Shown one piece after another: positions 27,362 through 36,786 of a stretch of DNA of 64,000 nucleotides. Under the pieces are notes generated by a model. It saw nothing but the letters and a program-made list of their open reading frames with translations, searched no databases and was not told where the DNA came from. The first letter of the stretch is position 1, and the number at the start of each line of letters is the position of its first letter. This stretch comes from Helicobacter ganmani. Lineage in GTDB: Bacteria; Campylobacterota; Campylobacteria; Campylobacterales; Helicobacteraceae. The position numbers and the translations under genes are program-made. The stretch spans positions 248,001-312,000 of the forward strand of contig NZ_NXLS01000001.1 of assembly GCF_003364315.1 (NCBI RefSeq). Direction: 5' to 3'.

Positions 27362-27787
27362 TTAAATATTTTTAAATTTTAACGCCTCTTCTTTGGCGAT
27401 TTTATCGCAGATTTCATTCTCAAGATGTCCGCTATGTCCCCTGACCCATTGCACTTCAATTTTATGCGGTTTAGAGACTTTCAAATAAAGCCGCCAAAGT
27501 TCTGGATTTTTGACATTTTTAAAGTCTCTCCTAATCCAATTTGGCAACCATTTACTTAAACCATCTAAAACATATTTAGAATCGCAAACAACTAAAACTT
27601 CACAAGGTTCTTTAAGAGCCTCTAAACCACGAATCAAAGCCGTTAGCTCCATTTGATTATTTGTCGCTCTCTGCGTCCCCCCACTTAAAATTTTCTCGTG
27701 CTCTCCATAACGCAAAATTCCACACCAACCGCCACTTCCCGGATTCCCCAAAGAAGAACCATCACAGAAAAGAGTAACGCGTTTCAT
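27362..27787 (-). CDS. rnhA: Ribonuclease HI
   Basis: This enzyme degrades the RNA strand of RNA-DNA hybrids. The 141 residues carry the four catalytic acids in order: [16 protein letters not shown] (Asp), [12 protein letters not shown] (Glu), [12 protein letters not shown] (Asp) and [14 protein letters not shown], with VQWVRGHSG before it. It overlaps the end of the lapB-like gene by 26 bases and is followed by rnc after 8 bases. Confidence 0.97.
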   Translation of the reverse strand: MKRVTLFCDGSSLGNPGSGGWCGILRYGEHEKILSGGTQRATNNQMELTALIRGLEALKEPCEVLVVCDSKYVLDGLSKWLPNWIRRDFKNVKNPELWRLYLKVSKPHKIEVQWVRGHSGHLENEICDKIAKEEALKFKNI

Positions 27788-28844
27788 CTTGTTTTTCCTT
27801 TAAAAACACAAAAGTTTTGAGCGTCAAAAGCTCTTCGCAATGTGGGCAATGCTCAAAAGTTAAAGGTGTAGTTGCCTTGCAAGATTTGCACTGATAGTTA
27901 AATCCCAAATCCCCTTGAAAACTCTTGTGCGTCCTTAAAAGACAAATCGTTTCTAATTCAAAAGTTTCTTTTTGCGAAAAACTAAGCGGCAAAATACCCT
28001 TTGCCTCAAAAATATCTTTCAAGATTCGGTTTTGCGGATTTGTGGGTATGCTTTGCAACTCCTTAATAAGAGATTGCGGAATCGCTTCACTTTTGAGATT
28101 CCATAATATATCTTGTAAATCTAGGAGAGTTTCTTTGGGGATTCGCATTAGCGATTCCCAAAAAAGTGCGGGATAAAAATCTTTCAAGAATCCTAAGACT
28201 AAACGCGCTAAAAGTGGCTCTTCACGCAAGATTATCAGTAATTTATGTGAGGTTTCCTCGCTTTTTTTCTGACTTGAAATTAAGATTTTTGTTTTCAAAT
28301 AACGTCGATATAAGCCCATATCCCCTTGTAGTTCCTCCAAGCAGCCTAAAGCACTTAGCGCGTCTTTAAACAGACTTAATTTTTCGTAAGTTCTAATAAG
28401 AGACTTCAAAACCAAAGGATTCCGAGGAAAATAATGTAGAATCTCCAAATAAATTTCTTTAGCGCGTAGAGGAAATCCAGCCTTTTCATAAACCAACCCA
28501 AGTGATTCTAGAATCGGAACTTTATCCACAGGATTTTGAATAGAGTCTAAAAGTGCCACATACAAACGAATCGCTTTTTCGTAATTCGCGCTTTTTTGAT
28601 ACATTTTTGCCATAAAGAGCAACGAGGGTGTGGGATTGGGGCTTAGGGCTAAAAACTCTTGTGCTTCCTTATCAAAACCAATATAATCAAAGCTTTCTAT
28701 AAATCTGCTCAAGGAATCTTGCTGTCTTTTGCCGATTAAATAATTCCAATAATACGCAAAAAGACTGACAAGTCCAATTAAAAAGATAAATATCATAATA
28801 CCAAAAAGCGGGTCGCGATACTCAATACTTTCCAAAAAATCCAA
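27762..28844 (-). CDS. Membrane-anchored TPR protein with C-terminal zinc ribbon, LapB-like
   Basis: LapB/YciM proteins control LPS synthesis by tuning LpxC turnover. Here an N-terminal membrane helix (DPLFGIMIFIFLIGLVSLFAYYW) is followed by several tetratricopeptide-like helical repeats and a rubredoxin-type metal-binding end (CKSCKATTPLTFEHCPHCEEL). This order matches LapB. I prefer TTG 28844 (about 360 residues), because AAAGGGC lies 5 bases upstream and it leaves room for the divergent dnaG promoter; an ATG at 28922 would overlap the dnaG leader. It begins the rnhA-rnc-aroC-pseG unit. Confidence 0.75.
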   Translation of the reverse strand: MDFLESIEYRDPLFGIMIFIFLIGLVSLFAYYWNYLIGKRQQDSLSRFIESFDYIGFDKEAQEFLALSPNPTPSLLFMAKMYQKSANYEKAIRLYVALLDSIQNPVDKVPILESLGLVYEKAGFPLRAKEIYLEILHYFPRNPLVLKSLIRTYEKLSLFKDALSALGCLEELQGDMGLYRRYLKTKILISSQKKSEETSHKLLIILREEPLLARLVLGFLKDFYPALFWESLMRIPKETLLDLQDILWNLKSEAIPQSLIKELQSIPTNPQNRILKDIFEAKGILPLSFSQKETFELETICLLRTHKSFQGDLGFNYQCKSCKATTPLTFEHCPHCEELLTLKTFVFLKEKQDETRYSFL

Positions 28845-28942
28845 GTTTGCCCTTTTTAGTGAAAAATCACACAAATTATAACAAAACTTATAGATAAATT
28901 TTTGTAAAATTGCGATTTTCAAGTTTAAGTATTGGAGTAAAA

Positions 28943-30634
28943 TTGATTACACAAGAAAGCATTGCTGCACTCAAAAATCAACTAGATATTGTGGAAGTTG
29001 TCAGCCATTATATTGAAGTTAAAAAAATGGGTGCAAGCTTCAAATCTTGTTGTCCTTTTCATCAAGAAAAAACGCCTAGTTTTGTGCTTAATGCCAATAA
29101 AGGCTATTTTCACTGCTTTGGTTGTGGAATCAGTGGCGATGCAATCAAGTTTGTAATGGATTATGAAAAGCTTAATTATATTGAAGCATTAGAAAAACTA
29201 GCGCAATTTTATAATATTACATTAGAATACACCGACAAAATCAAAAAAAGCGATGATTTTAAGATTCTAAACTTTATGAATGATTACTATCAAAATATGC
29301 TCAATCCAGAAGTAGAATCCTATATCAAAAAACGTGGAATCACACCCGAAACAAAAATGCGTTTTGAGCTTGGCTATGCACCAAACAACTACGAAATTAT
29401 GGCGCATTTGCAACGCAATTTTATTAATCTACAAGATGCACTCAATGTTGGAATACTTGGAGCAGAGGTAGAAAATGGTGCAAAACGATATTATGCAAGA
29501 CTGACCCAACGGCTCACTTTCCCTATTCGTTCTTCGCAAAATAAAATCATTGGCTTTGGTGGGCGCACCCTTGGTAATCACCCAGCAAAATACATCAATT
29601 CACCCCAAACAAAACTTTTTAACAAATCTCAAGTCCTTTATGGATATCCACAAGCCAAAGATAGCATCTATCGCCTGAATGAAATCATTATTACAGAGGG
29701 TTATTTAGATGTGATTATGTTACATCAAGCGGGTTTTACCAACGCAGTAGCGACACTTGGCACTGCATTGACGCACGAGCATTTGCCTCTGCTTGCCAAA
29801 GGAAATCCTAAGATTTTTTTAGCCTTTGATGGAGATAATGCCGGAATGAACGCAGCCTTTAAAGCAGCAACCCTTTTGAGTCTCGCAAACAAAGAAGGCG
29901 GGGTTGTGCTATTTGATAATGGACTAGACCCTGCAGATATGGTGAAAAATGGAGAAATAGAGATTCTAAAAAACCTTTTTAGTGCGCCTATTCCTCTGAT
30001 TGATTATGTGTTAAATACGATTTTAAGCCAATTTGATTTGAAAAATGCTGTGCAAAAAGATACTTGCCTGAAAGAATCCCTTGCCTTTTTACACCAACTT
30101 TCACCCGTTATTCAAGAAGAATACAAATCTTGGCTTGCGCAAAGGCTCAATCTACCCTCACATTTAATCAAAGTCCAATCAACGCAAAAATTCCAAAATC
30201 CTGCTATTCAAGATTCTTTCCCAGCGGACATTGCAAGCACTCAAGAGAGTTTTTATGGATTGGCAGAAAAAATCATCATCAAAAGTATTTTAGAAGATAT
30301 GAGCCTTTTGGATTTTGTATTAAACTATCTTGAACCACAAATGTTTCATTCCCAAACGCTCGCATATAAAAAGCTACTGCAAGGAGAATTAGAATCTTCA
30401 CCTTTAATTGGAATCTTATTGGATTCCAAAATCAAAGCGCAAACAAAAGAAAATTTAAAACAACAAATCATTATGATTCTTTATCGCTATTATGACGAGC
30501 AGAGGAAATTGCTTTTGCAAAACTCCTCTCTTTCTCTGCGGGAAAAGTCCTTTCTTTTAAGAAAGTACCAAAAATATTTAGAAGATTTAAAAAAAGGAGA
30601 TTTAGCACTCTATGAAAGCGTTGGCACTTTTTAG
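28943..30634 (+). CDS. dnaG: DNA primase DnaG
   Basis: DnaG makes the RNA primers for replication. Visible in order are the CHC2 zinc finger (CCPFHQEKTPSF ... YFHCFGCGISGDAI), the Toprim core (NEIIITEGYLDVIMLHQAGF, FLAFDGDNAGMNAAF, LDPADMV) and a C-terminal helicase-binding region. I take TTG 28943 as start (ITQESIAALKNQLDIVEVV, about 563 residues), because GGAG lies just upstream and family members start here; ATG 28910 adds 11 unlikely residues. It overlaps the next gene by 23 bases. Confidence 0.96.
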   Translation: MITQESIAALKNQLDIVEVVSHYIEVKKMGASFKSCCPFHQEKTPSFVLNANKGYFHCFGCGISGDAIKFVMDYEKLNYIEALEKLAQFYNITLEYTDKIKKSDDFKILNFMNDYYQNMLNPEVESYIKKRGITPETKMRFELGYAPNNYEIMAHLQRNFINLQDALNVGILGAEVENGAKRYYARLTQRLTFPIRSSQNKIIGFGGRTLGNHPAKYINSPQTKLFNKSQVLYGYPQAKDSIYRLNEIIITEGYLDVIMLHQAGFTNAVATLGTALTHEHLPLLAKGNPKIFLAFDGDNAGMNAAFKAATLLSLANKEGGVVLFDNGLDPADMVKNGEIEILKNLFSAPIPLIDYVLNTILSQFDLKNAVQKDTCLKESLAFLHQLSPVIQEEYKSWLAQRLNLPSHLIKVQSTQKFQNPAIQDSFPADIASTQESFYGLAEKIIIKSILEDMSLLDFVLNYLEPQMFHSQTLAYKKLLQGELESSPLIGILLDSKIKAQTKENLKQQIIMILYRYYDEQRKLLLQNSSLSLREKSFLLRKYQKYLEDLKKGDLALYESVGTF

Positions 30635-31583
30635 TGGTGGGCTAGATAGCTTACTTGCAATCAAAATCATCAAAGATTTAGGCATTGAAGTTTTGGCTTT
30701 GCATTTCAATATTGGATTTGGAGCGAAACAAGATAAAAGCGAAATCTTGCGTCAAAGGTTAAATCAAGTGGGCGCAGAATTAAAAATTGTGGATATTAGG
30801 AAGCAATTTTTTGATGAGATTCTCTTCACGCCGAAGTTTGGCTATGGCAAATATTTTAACCCTTGTATTGATTGCCACGCAAATATGTTTTCTCACGCAT
30901 TAAAAATGTTAGAATCGCAAGGAGCAAGTTTTGTCATTAGTGGAGAAGTATTAGGACAGCGTCCCAAAAGCCAACGCACAGAGGCTCTAGGGCAAGTAGA
31001 AAAGCTGTGTGAGGGAAACGGGCTTATCGTGCGTCCTTTATGTGCCAAACTTTTACCACCTACAATTCCAGAGCAAAAAGGTTGGATTCCTAGAGAAAAA
31101 CTCCTTGATATTAGCGGAAGAGGACGGAATCGCCAACTAGAATTAGTCCAACATTATGGCATAGAATATTATGAGCGTCCAGGTGGAGGCTGCCTGCTCA
31201 CAGAAACTTCTGTTGCCAACAAAATAAAAGATATTCTCTCTCATCGTCCCATTGTCTTTGAGGATATGGAATTAGTCAAATTCGGACGTTATATGATTCT
31301 ACCTAATGGAGCGCGTTGTGTGATTGCAAGAAATGAAGAGGAAAACCAAAAGCTAAAATTCAATCACCCTAAAATGTCGCAAATTGAGTTATTAGATTGT
31401 ATTGGACCTTTAGGGCTTGTAGAGAAAGACGCAAGTGAGCAAGACAAAAATCTTGCGATTTCTCTTACTCTACTTTATGGCAAGACACAGATAAATCAAC
31501 CCTATAAAGTGCGCTTTGAAGGCAAAGAAATAGAATCTTTTGCCTTTGAAAGCAAAGAAAAAGCACAACAATTTTTAATCTAA
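30612..31583 (+). CDS. PP-loop ATPase, MnmA/ThiI-like, possible tRNA thiolation protein
   Basis: This 323-residue protein starts with the PP-loop ALFSGGLDSLLAIKI. It has NPCIDCHANMF near residue 86 (CxxC), VISGEVLGQRPKSQRTEAL and GRGRNRQLELVQHYGIEYYERPGGGCLLT, and a C-terminal domain with VKFGRYMILPNGARCVIARN. The N-terminal half is like MnmA and ThiI, which adenylate tRNA for sulfur insertion. The C-terminal half differs from MnmA, so the substrate is open. It overlaps dnaG by 23 bases and is followed by a nitroreductase. Confidence 0.8.
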   Translation: MKALALFSGGLDSLLAIKIIKDLGIEVLALHFNIGFGAKQDKSEILRQRLNQVGAELKIVDIRKQFFDEILFTPKFGYGKYFNPCIDCHANMFSHALKMLESQGASFVISGEVLGQRPKSQRTEALGQVEKLCEGNGLIVRPLCAKLLPPTIPEQKGWIPREKLLDISGRGRNRQLELVQHYGIEYYERPGGGCLLTETSVANKIKDILSHRPIVFEDMELVKFGRYMILPNGARCVIARNEEENQKLKFNHPKMSQIELLDCIGPLGLVEKDASEQDKNLAISLTLLYGKTQINQPYKVRFEGKEIESFAFESKEKAQQFLI

Positions 31584-31598
31584 AATAAAGGAATCCTA

Positions 31599-32213
31599 AT
31601 GGAAACAAAACAAATTTTCAAGCAAATTATCCTAGAGCGATATTCCTGTCGTTCTTTTAAAGATTCTACGATTGACGAAAAATCTCTAGAATACATCTTG
31701 GAAGCTGGGCGACTTTCTCCTAGCTCACTTGGACTAGAGCCGTGGCGTTTTTATGTCATTCAAGACAAAAGTCAAAAGCTAGAAATTTCTAAAATTGCAA
31801 ATCATCAAGAGCATGTTGCGCATTGTGGGGCAATCCTCATCATCACTGCGCGTTTGGATTTCGGGGAATATTTTATACCCAAACTCAAAGGACGCAATAT
31901 GCCACAAGACGAAATAGACAAAAGAATCGCACTTTATAAGCCTTTTATTGATGGAATGAATGCAGAACAAAAATTACATTATGCAAGAGAACAAGTCTTT
32001 TTGGCATTAGGGAATCTCGCAAATGCTGCAAGTGCTTTAGGGCTTGGTTCGTGTATCATTGGAGGATTTGATTCTTGCAAGCTAGACGAATATCTAAGAT
32101 TAAATACCCAAAAGGAACGTAGCGCGATTCTACTTGTTATTGGTGAAAAAGCCCAAAGTGAAATTCCCCAAAAGTCGCGCAGTCCAAAAGAAGAAGTGAT
32201 TAAATTCTTATAA
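31599..32213 (+). CDS. Nitroreductase-family FMN oxidoreductase
   Basis: This 204-residue flavoprotein is of the NfsB/RdxA type. The N-terminus ERYSCRSFKDSTIDE gives the FMN phosphate contacts, SPSSLGLEPWRFYVI is the family core, and GNLANAASALGLGSCIIGGFD and the LLVIGEKAQ strand close the fold. Such enzymes reduce quinones and nitro compounds; in H. pylori the relatives RdxA and FrxA activate metronidazole. The physiological substrate here is unknown. ATG 31599 has AAAGGAATCC upstream, 15 bases after the PP-loop gene. Confidence 0.9.
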   Translation: METKQIFKQIILERYSCRSFKDSTIDEKSLEYILEAGRLSPSSLGLEPWRFYVIQDKSQKLEISKIANHQEHVAHCGAILIITARLDFGEYFIPKLKGRNMPQDEIDKRIALYKPFIDGMNAEQKLHYAREQVFLALGNLANAASALGLGSCIIGGFDSCKLDEYLRLNTQKERSAILLVIGEKAQSEIPQKSRSPKEEVIKFL

Positions 32214-32315
32214 TTTTTAAAAAGATTCTATTAATTTATTTTTTCAATAAAAATTTTGGATTTTTTAGATAAAATTAGAATTTCTTATTCAAAATTAAAG
32301 AAGGGGATGTTTTAG

Positions 32316-33425
32316 ATGTTTAGTAACAACAAAAGAGAACAAGAATTAATAGCAGAAAATAAAGCATTGCACGCAAAAATTGAGCAACTTGAGAATGCCT
32401 TACGCAAATGTGGCGAAGAAAAAGCCGAACATAGCTTGCTTATTGAAAAATACAATTCTGATGAAAATCGTATTAAAACATTCAATAAAATTTTAAATAT
32501 GATAACTATTTCATCTTCTAAGCATTTGAAAATTTTACAAGATAACTTTGCGAATTCTGTTGAAATGCTACAAGAAGCTAAAAAAACTTCCACAGAAAAT
32601 GTGCAACAAACCAAAATCCTTGAAGATGCAATTACAAATGGTGTTACTAACGCAGTAGAAAAACTTAACAACTTCCAAACAATGATTTCACAAGTCTATC
32701 AAGACCTTGATTCCATTACAAATGTCATCAATCTTATCACCGATGTGAGCGACCAAACCAATTTGCTTGCCCTCAATGCCGCTATTGAAGCAGCGCGTGC
32801 AGGAGAACACGGAAGAGGATTTGCTGTCGTAGCTGATGAGGTGCGCAAGCTCGCAGAACGCGCACAAAAAGCAACCAAAGAAATTGAAATGAATATCCAA
32901 GTATTACGCCAAAATTTCTCTGAAGTGCAAACTTCCACAGAAGAGATTGTAGATGAAATGGACCAAGTCAATGGAGAAGTTGCAAAATTTATCCAAGTAG
33001 GAGAAGCTTCTATGGATGTGCGCCAAAATTCTGCAAATGTATTAGATACCACATTTATCGGGCTTGTTAAATTAGACCATTTGCTCTTTAAAATGAATGC
33101 TTATAAAGCCATTGTGGATAATAATCAAGAATTGCATTTAGCCGATCATCACGATTGCAGACTTGGAAAATGGTATGAACAAGGAAATGGCAAAGAAATG
33201 TTTAGCAGATTGCCAAATTATAGCAACTTAGAATCTCCACATGCAAATGTGCATAATTCCTTTAAAAATGGGGTAGATTTATTCAAAAATAAAGGCTTAG
33301 ACGCAAATGAAGAAATTTTATCCTTGTTTGAGGCGGGAGAAGCAGCTTCCGATGATGTGGTAGATATTTTAGATAAACTCTTAGAAGAAAAAATCTCTGA
33401 TAGAAATAATGGAACACAACGTTAG
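32316..33425 (+). CDS. Cytoplasmic chemoreceptor with CZB zinc-binding domain, TlpD-like
   Basis: This 369-residue methyl-accepting chemotaxis protein lacks membrane helices. An N-terminal coiled coil (about 5-40) is followed by the signalling hairpin [36 protein letters not shown] (roughly 145-180). The C-terminal CZB domain has H[16 protein letters not shown] and [11 protein letters not shown], supplying His and Cys zinc ligands. H. pylori TlpD has this architecture and senses oxidative stress and hypochlorite, which suggests a similar redox input here. ATG 32316 has AAGGGGA upstream. It stands alone. Confidence 0.9.
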   Translation: MFSNNKREQELIAENKALHAKIEQLENALRKCGEEKAEHSLLIEKYNSDENRIKTFNKILNMITISSSKHLKILQDNFANSVEMLQEAKKTSTENVQQTKILEDAITNGVTNAVEKLNNFQTMISQVYQDLDSITNVINLITDVSDQTNLLALNAAIEAARAGEHGRGFAVVADEVRKLAERAQKATKEIEMNIQVLRQNFSEVQTSTEEIVDEMDQVNGEVAKFIQVGEASMDVRQNSANVLDTTFIGLVKLDHLLFKMNAYKAIVDNNQELHLADHHDCRLGKWYEQGNGKEMFSRLPNYSNLESPHANVHNSFKNGVDLFKNKGLDANEEILSLFEAGEAASDDVVDILDKLLEEKISDRNNGTQR

Positions 33426-33436
33426 AAAATCTACTC

Positions 33437-33469
33437 TTTAGCACTTGCTTTTAACTAGCAAGTGCTAAA
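33437..33469. terminator. Bidirectional stem-loop terminator between convergent genes
   Basis: A perfect 12-bp inverted repeat (TTTAGCACTTGC and its complement) surrounds a 9-base loop and lies exactly between the convergent chemoreceptor and flagellar-type genes, which are only 49 bases apart. The outer TTAGCACT...AGTGCTAA resembles a CIRCE element, but the position argues for termination. Confidence 0.65.
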
Positions 33470-33474
33470 TCTCA

Positions 33475-34035
33475 TTACCCGAACAAGCTTTTTAATGTAT
33501 TGGGGTCAAAATTTTCAAAGTCAAATTCTTGAGTAGTGGGAGCACCAATCGGCAAACTTGCTTTTTCAATCAAATCACTAATTTTTCCCATTTTTTGCAT
33601 AATCTCATTATGCTTATTTGTCAGACTTTCACTGATAGAGCCTTGAATTTGGCTTGGCAATGGAAGAGAGAGTGAAACACTTTCTCCTGCAAGAGTCAAA
33701 GTCAATTCCTTTCCAAAGAGAGACTCCCCTTTAAATTGAGCAGCTTTAGCGGTATTATCTAATTGTGTTATATTTTCTCCACTACTTTTTATTTGATTTC
33801 CTAACCCATTTAATGTAATATCCGCAATCTGCATTGCACCAATCATTTCATTTGCGCCTTTGACACCATCACTAAACTTACGAATCTCTAAAGCAGTTTG
33901 CGATAAATTAGGCAATTCTTGCATCTCTTGCGCTTTTTGAGATTCTACTTTTTCCGAATCTTGTGGCTTGATAGCACCCACTTGAGAATTTGGATAAATA
34001 TTTCCTATTCCATAAGGATTTACTGAAGATAGCAT
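33475..34035 (-). CDS. Small flagellin-like protein of unknown function, probably flagellar-regulated
   Basis: This is a 186-residue soluble protein without signal peptide or membrane helices. The middle reads IGAMQIADITLNGLGNQIKSSGENITQLDNTA, which recalls the heptad helices of flagellin ends. The rest is low-complexity and rich in Ser, Gln and Leu. I cannot name a family. A sigma-54 type promoter just upstream (34067-34080) and AAGGAG before ATG 34035 suggest expression with the flagellar regulon. Confidence 0.7.
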   Translation of the reverse strand: MLSSVNPYGIGNIYPNSQVGAIKPQDSEKVESQKAQEMQELPNLSQTALEIRKFSDGVKGANEMIGAMQIADITLNGLGNQIKSSGENITQLDNTAKAAQFKGESLFGKELTLTLAGESVSLSLPLPSQIQGSISESLTNKHNEIMQKMGKISDLIEKASLPIGAPTTQEFDFENFDPNTLKSLFG

Positions 34036-34066
34036 TTAAACTCCTTTTAAATTTTAAAATTTAAAA

Positions 34067-34080
34067 GCACTTCTTATTCC
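34067..34080 (-). promoter_or_regulatory. Candidate sigma-54 (RpoN) promoter
   Basis: On the minus strand TGGAATAAGAAGTGCTTT has GG (complement of 34079-34080), exactly 10 bases, then GC (complement of 34067-34068). This is the invariant -24/-12 core of RpoN promoters, with TGG and TGCT context. The predicted start lies about 20 bases before ATG 34035. Next to it is an AT palindrome (TTTTAAATTTTAAAATTTAAAA). The remaining gap to 34204 shows only a weak CCATAA/TTATGG stem. Confidence 0.6.
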
Positions 34081-34204
34081 ACTTTTTATTTCTTTGTTGT
34101 TTTAATGGGAAAATTATTATTTGATTTTGCAGAGATTAATTCAGAGAACAAAATAAAAATGCTTACTTCCTTAGTGTATCCATAAACTTATGGTATTTGG
34201 CTTA

Positions 34205-34468
34205 TCAGCATTTATTTCTTCCTGCGCCATATTTGGCTTCCATTGCTTCTTTGAAAAATTCCCTTTGAGATTTTGGAATCTTATCAGGGTGATTTTGCCG
34301 CATATGTTCCACATATTTATCATAACTTGGCATACCCACAAGCAAATGAAAAAACCTATCTGAACGCCGATATATTTGAATAAGGCTAGAAGCATTTGCT
34401 TCTAGCCAACCTTTTATGTTTTTTATAATTTTTGGATTTTTATCCGTGTGCGGCAACTTTTCCTTCAT
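34205..34468 (-). CDS. ybdD: YbdD/YjiX (DUF466) family small protein, CstA partner
   Basis: This is an 87-residue protein from ATG 34468. The core VGMPSYDKYVEHMRQNHPDKIPKSQREFFKEAMEAKYG is the DUF466 signature, normally Y-D-x-Y-x-x-H-x-x-x-x-H-P and ending R-Y-G-x-G. In E. coli the homologue is encoded directly after cstA or btsT and is needed for pyruvate uptake activity. Here it overlaps cstA by 29 bases, consistent with the same pairing. It is somewhat longer than the usual 65-70 residues, so a later start is possible. Confidence 0.85.
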   Translation of the reverse strand: MKEKLPHTDKNPKIIKNIKGWLEANASSLIQIYRRSDRFFHLLVGMPSYDKYVEHMRQNHPDKIPKSQREFFKEAMEAKYGAGRNKC

Positions 34469-36557
34469 ACTTACTAGCCTCCTCATAAGGGGATTCCGCA
34501 AGTGGAATATCTATTTCACCTTTTGTTGCTTTAATACAAATGCGAATGGTTTGAATTAAAATCAAGCAGGTAACAAACATAAAGAATGCGCAAAGTCCTG
34601 CATTTACTAAGTTATTTGTCGCAATCGTCGCAAATCTTTCAGCTAAAGCTGGGTCTGTTGCTTGTGCTGCTTTTGCACTATTGATTTGCCAAAGCGCAAT
34701 ATGACTTACAGCATCATGCACTCTCTCGCCATTGGCTGGAAGTAATTTTAAAATTCCTGCATAAAGCGTAGAGATTAAAACCCAAGCGGCAGGTAGAATC
34801 ACAACCCACGCTTGTTTTCCCTTGCCCATTTTAAAAAGCACAGAAATTACAAGCAATAACGCCATTCCCGCCAACATTTGATTAGAAACTCCAAAGAGTG
34901 TCCAAAGTGATTTTACACCACCTTGTGGGTCAGTGATTCCTTGATAAAGGATATAACCCCAACCCGCAACGCAAATCAAAGTTGCAATCACACCCCAAAA
35001 CATAGATTGAATATTTCCAATAGGAGCATACACATTGCCCAATACATCTTGCACCATAAAGCGTCCCGCACGCGTTCCTGCATCAACAGCAGTTAAAATA
35101 AACAATGCTTCAAAAAGAATCGCAAAGTGATACCAAAATGCGGTAGAGCCTTGATTAAACAAAGGAACTTCCGAAATAATTGTTGCCAAACCAATTGCAA
35201 AAGTTGGTGCGCCTCCTGTTCTACTTAAGATACTTTTTTCGCCAATATTTTCTGCCATATCTAAAATTTCTTGTGGCGTAATGACAAAGCCAAAGTTGTT
35301 AATCGTTTGTGCTGCAACTGCTGCTGCTTGTGCTACATCTGTGATTCCTGCTGTTCCAAGCCCTGCAGGAGCAACATTGATAGAAAAATACAATCCCGGA
35401 GTTAAAATACACGCAGCAATCAATGCCATAACTGCAACTGCAGATTCCATAACCATAGAACCATAGCCCACCATTCTTGCGTGAGATTCTTTCTCTAGCA
35501 TTTTTGGAGTTGTCCCGCTAGAAATTAGCGCGTGGAATCCGCTAATTGCCCCACAAGCAATGGTAATAAAAAGAAAAGGAAAGAGCTGTCCGCTAAAAAC
35601 TGGTCCTGTCCCATCAATAAACTTCGTAACACTTGGAAATTGAATATCTGGTGCAACAATCAAGATTCCTGCTGCCATTAGCACAATCACACCGATTTTT
35701 AAGAATGTGCTTAAATAATCACGAGGAGCAAGCAAAAACCATACAGGGAGAATTGCTGCAACAAAACCATAACCAATCATTATATAGGTTAATGTAACAG
35801 GCGTTAATGTAAATATTGCGGATAAAGTTGGATTTGCGGCAACTTCTTGTCCATAGAATAACGCAAGCAATAATAATACAAAACCGATAATACTAGCCTC
35901 ACCTATTTTACCTGGTCGCAAGAATCGCATATGAATTCCCATATAAATTGCGATTGGAATCGTCATTGCAATCGTGAATAATCCCCAAGGAGATTCTGCA
36001 AGAGCATTAACCACAACAAGTGCCAAAATCGCAATAATCAACATCATAATGCCCAAAATCCCTATCATTGCAATACTTCCAACGCCCTTACCCAACTCTA
36101 GTTTAATGATTTCACCTAGTGATTTACCATTGCGGCGCATTGAAACAAAAAGCACCGTAAAGTCATGCACTGCTCCAGCAAGCACAACACCAACTACAAT
36201 CCAAATCATACTAGGCAAATATCCCATTTGAGCTGCTAAAATTGGACCTACAAGAGGACCAGCACCAGCAATAGCGGCAAAGTGGTGTCCGAACAAAACG
36301 ATTTTGTTTGTTGGACAAAAATCACGTCCATCATTCATCGTTAGTGCAGGAGTCGCGCGATTGTCGTCTAAGCCTAAAACTTTTTCTGCAATGTATTTTG
36401 AATAAAATCGGTAACCAATCATATAAATACATACTGCGGCTACCACAATCCATACTGCAGAAATTGTCTCGCCTTGATGTAATGCTAAAACACCAAAGCC
36501 CCAAGCACCAATAAGAGCTACAATCGCCCAAATAACCATACTCAAAACTTTATTCAT
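34440..36557 (-). CDS. cstA: Carbon starvation protein CstA, pyruvate/peptide transporter
   Basis: This inner-membrane transporter has 705 residues and many membrane helices. The family motifs KIVLFGHHFAAIAGAGPLVGPILAAQMGYLPS near residue 85, GAVHDFTVLFVSMRRNGKS near 128 and AISGFHALISSGTTPKML near 340 are clear. CstA homologues take up pyruvate or peptides; in Campylobacter and Helicobacter a peptide role has also been reported. ATG 36557 has GAAGGAGCTTT upstream. It is co-transcribed with ybdD. Confidence 0.96.
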   Translation of the reverse strand: MNKVLSMVIWAIVALIGAWGFGVLALHQGETISAVWIVVAAVCIYMIGYRFYSKYIAEKVLGLDDNRATPALTMNDGRDFCPTNKIVLFGHHFAAIAGAGPLVGPILAAQMGYLPSMIWIVVGVVLAGAVHDFTVLFVSMRRNGKSLGEIIKLELGKGVGSIAMIGILGIMMLIIAILALVVVNALAESPWGLFTIAMTIPIAIYMGIHMRFLRPGKIGEASIIGFVLLLLALFYGQEVAANPTLSAIFTLTPVTLTYIMIGYGFVAAILPVWFLLAPRDYLSTFLKIGVIVLMAAGILIVAPDIQFPSVTKFIDGTGPVFSGQLFPFLFITIACGAISGFHALISSGTTPKMLEKESHARMVGYGSMVMESAVAVMALIAACILTPGLYFSINVAPAGLGTAGITDVAQAAAVAAQTINNFGFVITPQEILDMAENIGEKSILSRTGGAPTFAIGLATIISEVPLFNQGSTAFWYHFAILFEALFILTAVDAGTRAGRFMVQDVLGNVYAPIGNIQSMFWGVIATLICVAGWGYILYQGITDPQGGVKSLWTLFGVSNQMLAGMALLLVISVLFKMGKGKQAWVVILPAAWVLISTLYAGILKLLPANGERVHDAVSHIALWQINSAKAAQATDPALAERFATIATNNLVNAGLCAFFMFVTCLILIQTIRICIKATKGEIDIPLAESPYEEASKYEGKVAAHG

Positions 36558-36632
36558 AAAGCTCCTTCTTAAATCTAATTCGTGCTACCTAAGAGCAAAA
36601 TCATTATACATTGGATTCTAAAGCATATCAAT

Positions 36633-36647
36633 TAAATTTTAAACATT
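36633..36647 (+). promoter_or_regulatory. 15-base motif shared with the D-lactate dehydrogenase upstream region
   Basis: TAAATTTTAAACATT here, about 80 bases before the cstA start, is identical to 44926-44940 before the FAD-linked dehydrogenase gene. Both are followed by an ATCGTT element. It could be an operator shared by two carbon-uptake genes, or chance in AT-rich sequence. Confidence 0.3.
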
Positions 36648-36786
36648 ATCGTTTTATTTTACAAAAAACTACAAAAAACTATTTTCAAATGTTAATTTTT
36701 TACCCATTTTGTTAAGAATAGACAAGATTGATTTAGGAGAATAAAATTATCAAAAACTATTCCATAGGAATTTTGGAGGATAATTA

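Noticed and set aside
33437-33469. CIRCE-like operator TTAGCACT...AGTGCTAA
   Set aside because: The spacing between the conserved arms is 13, not 9, and the element lies between two convergent stops with no promoter nearby, so a terminator explains it better.
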